Positions 4,494-8,303 of a DNA stretch of 8,303 nucleotides are shown in pieces. This stretch comes from Phycisphaerales bacterium. Its GTDB lineage: Bacteria; Planctomycetota; Phycisphaerae; Phycisphaerales; UBA1924. Position numbers and translations under genes: made by a program. Every line of letters begins with the position of its first letter. Positions within the stretch are counted from its first letter, which is position 1. The notes beneath the pieces were generated by a model. That model was given only the letters and a program-made list of their open reading frames with translations, was not told the DNA's origin and made no database searches. The DNA lies in assembly GCA_029260415.1 (NCBI GenBank), contig JAJDDH010000418.1:1-8303 (forward strand), read 5' to 3'.

Positions 4494-6062
4494 TTACGGG
4501 CAGCCATCGCCGAACGCGGACAGGAACGCCAGGACATCGGAGAAGTCGAACGTGCCCACGGGCAGCGCGTAGTCCGCGGCCGGGTCCATCGAGCCGAACG
4601 CGGTCAGGAACGCGAGCACGTCGGAGAAGTCGAGCGTCCCGAAGGGCTCGGCCAGATCAGCGGGGCAGTTGTTCTCGCAGTCGTCGGGCGTGCCGTTCAT
4701 GTCCGAGTCGGTGCACGACGTGCCCGGGCCGCACCAGTCACCACCGGCGACGGCGCAGTCACCCGAGGAGAGCGTGATGCAGCCCCCGCCCGGGAAGGAG
4801 CAGGCGCCCTGGGGCTCGGGGCAGGTGGTGGAGGCGCAGTCGGTCCCGTCGCCCTGGAAGGCGCCGTTCATCGCGGCGCACTCGTCGGGCGTGAGCCCGT
4901 CGGCGCAGGAGCCATCGGGCAGGCAGCAGGCGCCCACGGGGAAGCAGACGTGCGTGGCGCAGGTGGTGCCCACGCCGCCGGGGATACCCCCGACCAGGTT
5001 GCAGTCGGATTCGGTGAGATCGAGGCATCCGCCGGTCTCTTCGAAGCAGCAGGCCTGGGTGGGCTGCTCGCAGACGACGTCCTCACAGGTGGTGCCGTCG
5101 CCGGCGTAGGTGCCGGCGCACGCGGCCTCGGTGGTGACGCTGCAGTCGCCATCGACACAGCACGCGCCGAAGCCTGGCCCGCAGCTCAGGCTGGACCAGA
5201 ACGCCTCGAGCCCCCAGTCGCCCGAGGGCTGGAAGATGCCAAGGTCGCTGAACCGGTTCCACCCGCCCAGGAACCCGCAGTCGACCGCGAAGAGCCAGTT
5301 GTTGGTTGGGGAGCTCAGGCCGTTGGTGTCGGTGGTGGGGAACGCGTTGGAGCTCTGGGGGGGCGCGGAGAAGCATGGGTTCTGGGTCTGGTTGTTGTGC
5401 TGATCGATCCGGAACCCAACGGTGAAGGAGTTCGTCCCCGAGGTGTTGGTGATGATGATCTGCTCCGGGTCGCCCGGGTCCACAGAGACCTGGATCTCGG
5501 TGCCCCCGTTGCCGGGCGGCATGACCAGGTGCTGGAGGATCAGCCCGTCGGACGAGAACTCGGCGACGAGCGAGCCGGTATCGGGCGGCCCGTCCCAGAC
5601 CAGGATGGACCACTCGGTGATGGTGGAGACGGTGGCGCCGACCGTGGCGAACAGGCCGTTGATCTGCTCGATCTTGATCGGGAAGGCCGAGGGCGGCAGG
5701 ACGTACTGCGCCGCCATGATCTCGGTCTCGGCGAACCCGCCCTGCGCGTTGTACGCGCCGGGGTCGAGGTTGTTGACATAGGCGGCTCGCTCGATGCAGC
5801 CCCGAGAGCCGAACCCGCTGAACTCCTCGTCGAAGATGCGCTGGCCCATCGTTGAGGTGTTGATGACGTCGATGCGATCGAGCTGCACGTGCTCGGCGCG
5901 GATTCGAGGACCCTGCTGCACCTCGACGCCCGTGATCCGGCCGCTGGGCTCGGTCACGAACGCGACGCGCTGAGACGCGACCTGCGCCGAGGCGAAGGGG
6001 ACCAGGGCGGCGCCGGCGGTGGCGCACGCGGCGATCGAGGCGAGTCGGTTCGGGCGGGGCAT
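4494..6062 (-). CDS. Secreted Cys-rich repeat protein with GC-type dockerin
   Basis: This is an exported protein of 522 aa with no recognisable enzyme motif. A signal peptide covers about residues 1-26 (MPRPNRLASIAACATAGAAL..., cleavage after ASA). Residues about 28-298 form a beta-rich domain of unknown fold. Four Cys-rich repeats follow at 299-331, 336-373, 377-414 and 419-450, then a DSDMNGTPDDCE segment (452-463) resembling a thrombospondin-type calcium loop, then the dockerin (466-522) ending GDGCP. I chose ATG 6062 over an in-frame ATG at 6116 because it gives a clean signal peptide and has GGAG 9 nt upstream. An ATG at 6077 is a less likely alternative. The gene lies between gpsA and the protease on the same strand but probably has its own transcript. 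A structural or adhesive extracellular role is a guess from architecture. Confidence 0.85.
   Translation of the reverse strand: MPRPNRLASIAACATAGAALVPFASAQVASQRVAFVTEPSGRITGVEVQQGPRIRAEHVQLDRIDVINTSTMGQRIFDEEFSGFGSRGCIERAAYVNNLDPGAYNAQGGFAETEIMAAQYVLPPSAFPIKIEQINGLFATVGATVSTITEWSILVWDGPPDTGSLVAEFSSDGLILQHLVMPPGNGGTEIQVSVDPGDPEQIIITNTSGTNSFTVGFRIDQHNNQTQNPCFSAPPQSSNAFPTTDTNGLSSPTNNWLFAVDCGFLGGWNRFSDLGIFQPSGDWGLEAFWSSLSCGPGFGACCVDGDCSVTTEAACAGTYAGDGTTCEDVVCEQPTQACCFEETGGCLDLTESDCNLVGGIPGGVGTTCATHVCFPVGACCLPDGSCADGLTPDECAAMNGAFQGDGTDCASTTCPEPQGACSFPGGGCITLSSGDCAVAGGDWCGPGTSCTDSDMNGTPDDCENNCPADLAEPFGTLDFSDVLAFLTAFGSMDPAADYALPVGTFDFSDVLAFLSAFGDGCP
4497..4667 (-). other. GC-type dockerin domain of the Cys-rich protein
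   Basis: This region encodes residues 466-522. The half-repeats are DLAEPFGTLDFSDVLAFL and DYALPVGTFDFSDVLAFL, each followed by a [TS]AF segment, with Cys466 before the first and Cys521 in the final GCP. The arrangement matches the dockerin of the neighbouring protease, including the altered first loop positions. Confidence 0.8.
4713..5168 (-). repeat. Four tandem Cys-rich repeats within the coding sequence
   Basis: This region encodes residues 299-450. The consensus is [GQ]-A-C-C-x(4-6)-C-x(7-8)-C-x(10-13)-C-x4-C, with the first three units having six Cys at matching places (unit 1: 301, 302, 307, 315, 326, 331; unit 2: 338, 339, 346, 354, 368, 373; unit 3: 379, 380, 386, 395, 409, 414). 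Unit 4 has five (421, 428, 436, 444, 450): its Cys-Cys pair has become Cys-Ser. The units are 32-38 residues long. They probably form small disulfide-bonded modules outside the cell. Confidence 0.8.
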
Positions 6063-6236
6063 GATGTCACTCTCCATAGGCGTGGACGACCGGCGCGATC
6101 GTCGCCGCACCATCATGACGAAAAACGCCCACGCTGCACAGGGCCATTCGCTCAGATGGGCCGATCAGTTCCCGACCCCGCCCGGGCGCCCGGTCCGAGA
6201 AGGTGGCGCCGGGAGGTGCTCAGCCGCGGCGGGCGC

Positions 6237-7322
6237 CTAGCCGATCCGCTCGCCCTTGAGATCGCGGCTCATCAGCATCGAGATCGCCCGCAGCGGGTCG
6301 AGCTTCTCGAACAGGACCGCGTGGACCGCCTGGGTGATGGGCATCTCGACGCGGTACTTGCCCGAGAGGTCCGCGACCGATTTGCTCGTCGCGACGCCCT
6401 CGACCACGAAGGGTGAGGCCTCGAGGTACGCCGTCAGGTCCTGGCCCTTGCCCAGGGCCTCGCCGCAGGAGCGGTTGCGCCCTTCGGGGCAGAAGCAGGT
6501 GGTCGCCAGGTCGCCCACGCCCGCGACTCCGAAGAACGTCTCGCGGCTGGCGCCCATCGCCGAGCCGAGGCGTGCGATCTCCGCCAGGCCCCGGGCCAGC
6601 AGCGCGCTCTTGGCGTTGTAGCCCGCGTTGAGCCCGTCGATGATGCCCGCGGCGATCGCGATCACGTTCTTGGTCGCGCCCGCCAACTCCACGCCCAGCA
6701 GGTCCGGGTTGGTGTACACCCGCATCCAGCTCGAGCTGAAGAGTTCTTGCACGCGCTGGGCAAAGTCCGCGTCGTCGGACGCCGCGGTCATGGTCGCGGG
6801 CAGCTGACGGACCAGCTCGGTCGCGATGGTCGGGCCCGAGAGGCAGGCCAGGGGTCGGGGCGGGCCGTCCGGGTCGTCGCCCCCGGGGCCCTGCATGACG
6901 TCGGCGATGATCTGAGTCGGTCGCAGCAGCGTCCCGTTCTCGATGCCCTTGGAGACGCTGATGACGCCCGCGCCCTGGGGGACGAGCGGGCGCAGGCGAG
7001 TCCAGGTCTCGCGGAGGAACTGGACCGGGACCGCGGAGACGATGATGTCCGCGCCCCGGAGGGCGTCGGCGTCGCTCAGCGCCACACGGATCGAGGCGGG
7101 CAGGGCCAGCTCGGGCAGGCGGGGGCTGCGCCGGGTCTGGGCGAGCACGCCCGATTCGTCCTCGTCGTGCCCCCAGCAGACCACCTCGGCGCGTCGGTCG
7201 TCTTCGCCTGCCAGCATCGCGGCACAGACCAGGCCCATCTGCCCGATGCCCAGGACCGCCACGCGGGGAAGATTCCCGGGCGGGGTGGGGTTGGGCGTGG
7301 ACGCGTTGGGTGGGGTTGCCAT
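6237..7322 (-). CDS. gpsA: NAD(P)H-dependent glycerol-3-phosphate dehydrogenase
   Basis: This cytosolic enzyme reduces dihydroxyacetone phosphate to sn-glycerol 3-phosphate for phospholipid synthesis; the protein is 361 aa. The nucleotide-binding Rossmann motif is GIGQMG (25-30) at the end of VAVLG. ISVSKGIE (121-128), LSGPTIATE (161-169) and GATKNVIAIAAGIIDGL (215-231, catalytic Lys218) match the family closely, as do NAKSALLARGLAEIARLG and AGVGDLATTC; the GRNRSCG motif at 281-287 binds the cofactor. An N-terminal extension of about 19 residues rich in Pro, Asn and Thr precedes the Rossmann fold, so the protein is slightly longer than the usual 330-340 aa. The ATG at 7322 has AAGAAGG about 5 nt upstream. 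The gene is divergent from the metal ATPase gene across 197 nt and may be monocistronic. GIGQMG replaces the common GAGSWG. Confidence 0.96.
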   Translation of the reverse strand: MATPPNASTPNPTPPGNLPRVAVLGIGQMGLVCAAMLAGEDDRRAEVVCWGHDEDESGVLAQTRRSPRLPELALPASIRVALSDADALRGADIIVSAVPVQFLRETWTRLRPLVPQGAGVISVSKGIENGTLLRPTQIIADVMQGPGGDDPDGPPRPLACLSGPTIATELVRQLPATMTAASDDADFAQRVQELFSSSWMRVYTNPDLLGVELAGATKNVIAIAAGIIDGLNAGYNAKSALLARGLAEIARLGSAMGASRETFFGVAGVGDLATTCFCPEGRNRSCGEALGKGQDLTAYLEASPFVVEGVATSKSVADLSGKYRVEMPITQAVHAVLFEKLDPLRAISMLMSRDLKGERIG

Positions 7323-7399
7323 GAGACCTTCTTGGGAGCGGGCAGGGCGGATTCGGGCCTGATCGGGGTTCGGACGGGGTGAACCGGGGGGCGCCCCGA

Positions 7400-7431
7400 C
7401 GCGTAAGCGTAGCGGCGCGGACGTTTACGCG
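7400..7431. promoter_or_regulatory. Inverted repeat in the gpsA / metal-ATPase divergent region
   Basis: The arms are CGCGTAAGCGT (7400-7410) and ACGTTTACGCG (7421-7431), 11 bp with a single G-T mismatch that would be a G-U pair in RNA, and 10 nt between them. The repeat lies between two divergent genes, about 80 nt from the gpsA start and 90 nt from the ATPase start, where an operator for either would be expected. I found no convincing promoter hexamers for either gene, so the role is unassigned. Confidence 0.4.
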
Positions 7432-7447
7432 CGGCGCTAGAGTTTCT

Positions 7448-7466
7448 GCCGCCCGCTCTGGGCGGC
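7448..7466 (+). promoter_or_regulatory. GC-rich hairpin in the presumed ATPase leader
   Basis: The repeat is GCCGCCC (7448-7454), loop GCTCT, GGGCGGC (7460-7466), a perfect 7-bp stem ending 53 nt before the ATPase start. No T-run follows, so it is not a simple terminator. A second small hairpin, GGGCC-CGA-GGCCC (7492-7504), sits directly before the GGAG ribosome binding site (7507-7510). The pair could affect translation, but stems of this size also arise by chance in GC-rich DNA. Confidence 0.3.
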
Positions 7467-7519
7467 TGTTGGTGGTTGTACGACGAGAAGCGGGCCCGAG
7501 GCCCACGGAGCGATGATCC

Positions 7520-8303
7520 ATGACCCAGGCCGCGACCCACACGCACGGGCACGACCACGATCACGACCACACGCACGAGGACGGCGCGTTCGAGTGCTGC
7601 TCCCACCACGAGATGGAGATCGATCGCTACATCGTTCTCTACCTAGTGGGCGGCGTGCTGGCCATGGTCAGCTGGATCGCCTCCAAGATGGGCGTGACCG
7701 ACCAGATCGCGGTCCTGCCCGCGGTCATCGGGTCGCTGCTGCTCGCGGCGCCCCTGTTCATCGCCGCGGCGGGCGAGCTGCTCAAGCGGCGCATCTCCAG
7801 TTCGTCGCTTGCCGCGCTGGCAATCCTCGCGGCCATGGCGATCGGCGAGTTCATCACCGCCGCGTTCCTTGCCTTTGTCCTGCTCGTTGCTGACCAGATC
7901 GTGCGGCGCACCGCCTTCGGCGCCCAACAGGCGATCGAGGCGCTCATCGGGCTGACGCCCGACGTCGCCCGCCTTGTCGGGGAGGACGGCGCCGAGTCCG
8001 AGGTTTCGCTCTCGTCCATCGCCGTCGGGCAGACCGTCCGCGTCCGCGCGGGCGAGAACCTGCCCGTGGACGGCAAGGTCATCACCGGACGCTCCACCAT
8101 CAACCAGGCTTCGCTCACGGGCGAGGCGTTGCCCGTTGAGGTGGACAGCGGGGCCGACGTCTACGCCGGCACGAGCAACCTGACGGGCACGATCGATCTC
8201 CGCGTCACGCAGGTGGGCGAGGACACCACAATCGGCAAGGTAACCACCCTCATCCGCGAGGCGGAGAACTCCAAGACCCCGCGCCAGATGCTCATCGAGC
8301 AGG
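7520..8303 (+). CDS. Heavy-metal P1B-type ATPase (N-terminal part)
   Basis: This is a membrane pump that would export (or import) a transition metal using ATP. Only 261 residues are visible before the right edge. The N-terminus is His-rich (His at 7, 9, 11, 13, 15, 17, 19) followed by ECCSHH (25-30), a likely metal-sensing or metal-buffering tail; no ferredoxin-like HMA domain is seen. Four hydrophobic segments follow at about 38-54, 63-83, 95-109 and 111-126. The actuator domain spans about 145-235 with the dephosphorylation loop SLTGEALPVE (TGE at 200-202) and GENLPVDG upstream. The TM motif that sets metal choice (CPC, SPC or similar) and the DKTGT phosphorylation site are outside the window, so specificity is not assigned; the His-rich tail hints at Zn, Co or Ni. 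ATG 7520 has GGAG 9 nt upstream. Confidence 0.9.
   Translation, partial: MTQAATHTHGHDHDHDHTHEDGAFECCSHHEMEIDRYIVLYLVGGVLAMVSWIASKMGVTDQIAVLPAVIGSLLLAAPLFIAAAGELLKRRISSSSLAALAILAAMAIGEFITAAFLAFVLLVADQIVRRTAFGAQQAIEALIGLTPDVARLVGEDGAESEVSLSSIAVGQTVRVRAGENLPVDGKVITGRSTINQASLTGEALPVEVDSGADVYAGTSNLTGTIDLRVTQVGEDTTIGKVTTLIREAENSKTPRQMLIEQ

Noticed and set aside
2039..4667. Dockerins considered as evidence of a cellulosome
   Set aside because: There is no cohesin, cellulose-binding module or glycoside hydrolase in the window, and GC-type dockerins occur widely in planctomycete secreted proteins unrelated to cellulose.
4713..5168. Repeats considered as a CRISPR or DNA-level tandem array
   Set aside because: The periodicity is in the protein Cys pattern, unit length varies, and DNA identity between units is low; the frame is open throughout.
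4263..5855. Long plus-strand open frame (530 codons) opposite the Cys-rich dockerin gene
   Set aside because: It is antisense to a gene with a signal peptide, repeats and a recognisable dockerin; its product is Gly/Ala/Arg/Val-rich low-complexity sequence typical of GC-rich shadow frames.
6121..6145. Possible terminator after gpsA (GCCC ... GGGC then TTTTT on the minus strand)
   Set aside because: The stem is only 4 bp with a 10-nt loop; it is too weak to annotate, although the T5 run is suggestive and lies about 95 nt after the gpsA stop.
6182..6193. Perfect 12-bp palindrome CCGGGCGCCCGG between gpsA and the Cys-rich gene
   Set aside because: It is pure G+C in a very GC-rich gap with no adjacent promoter or T-run; a chance palindrome is a sufficient explanation.
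7438..7443. TAGAGT as a -10 box for the metal ATPase
   Set aside because: No -35 box is found at 16-18 nt upstream; TTTACG lies only 8 nt away.
6220..7542. Minus-strand frame of 440 codons overlapping gpsA
   Set aside because: It is a frame-shifted shadow of gpsA; only the 361-aa frame carries the dehydrogenase motifs.

Overview
The window comes from a high-GC bacterium, most likely a planctomycete of the Phycisphaerae/Phycisphaerales. The main evidence is a pair of secreted proteins that end in 'GC-type' dockerin domains (paired D-L-A-x-P-x-G ... D-V-L-A-F-L half-repeats closing with G-C-P), together with Cys-rich 'GACC...DG.C' repeats typical of that group. The taxonomic call rests on family knowledge, not on a marker gene.

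Layout. (1) 1-125, minus: the 5' end of atpG (ATP synthase gamma), running off the left edge. (2) 242-284: a symmetric operator/promoter region in which two divergent sigma70-like promoters overlap inside a 39-bp palindrome. One faces atpG and the other faces a three-gene plus-strand operon. (3) 319-1208, plus: a small Xre-type repressor, a four-TM protein and a two-TM protein, tightly packed with strong ribosome binding sites. (4) 1209-4228, minus: a secreted trypsin-like serine protease with a C-terminal beta-rich region and GC-type dockerin, followed 8 nt later by a cytosolic PhnP-like metallo-beta-lactamase-fold hydrolase. The hydrolase stop codon directly abuts the stop codon of the converging operon. 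(5) 4229-4493: an intergenic region with a likely intrinsic terminator for the gene before it and a promoter candidate for the protease. (6) 4494-6062, minus: a secreted Cys-rich repeat protein with a GC-type dockerin. (7) 6237-7322, minus: gpsA, glycerol-3-phosphate dehydrogenase. (8) 7323-7519: a divergent intergenic region with several inverted repeats. (9) 7520-8303, plus: the 5' third or so of a heavy-metal P1B-type ATPase with a His-rich N-terminus, running off the right edge.

How it fits together. Most genes are housekeeping (atpG, gpsA, hydrolase) or envelope/secretion related. The most unusual element is the symmetric regulatory region at 242-284. Its geometry would let one dimeric Xre regulator shut off both its own operon and the leftward atpG transcript. 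The two dockerin proteins share an altered half-repeat in which the classical calcium loop (D-x-N-x-D-G) is replaced in all four copies. No gap between genes exceeds 300 bases. I found no tRNA, rRNA, CRISPR array or transposase.
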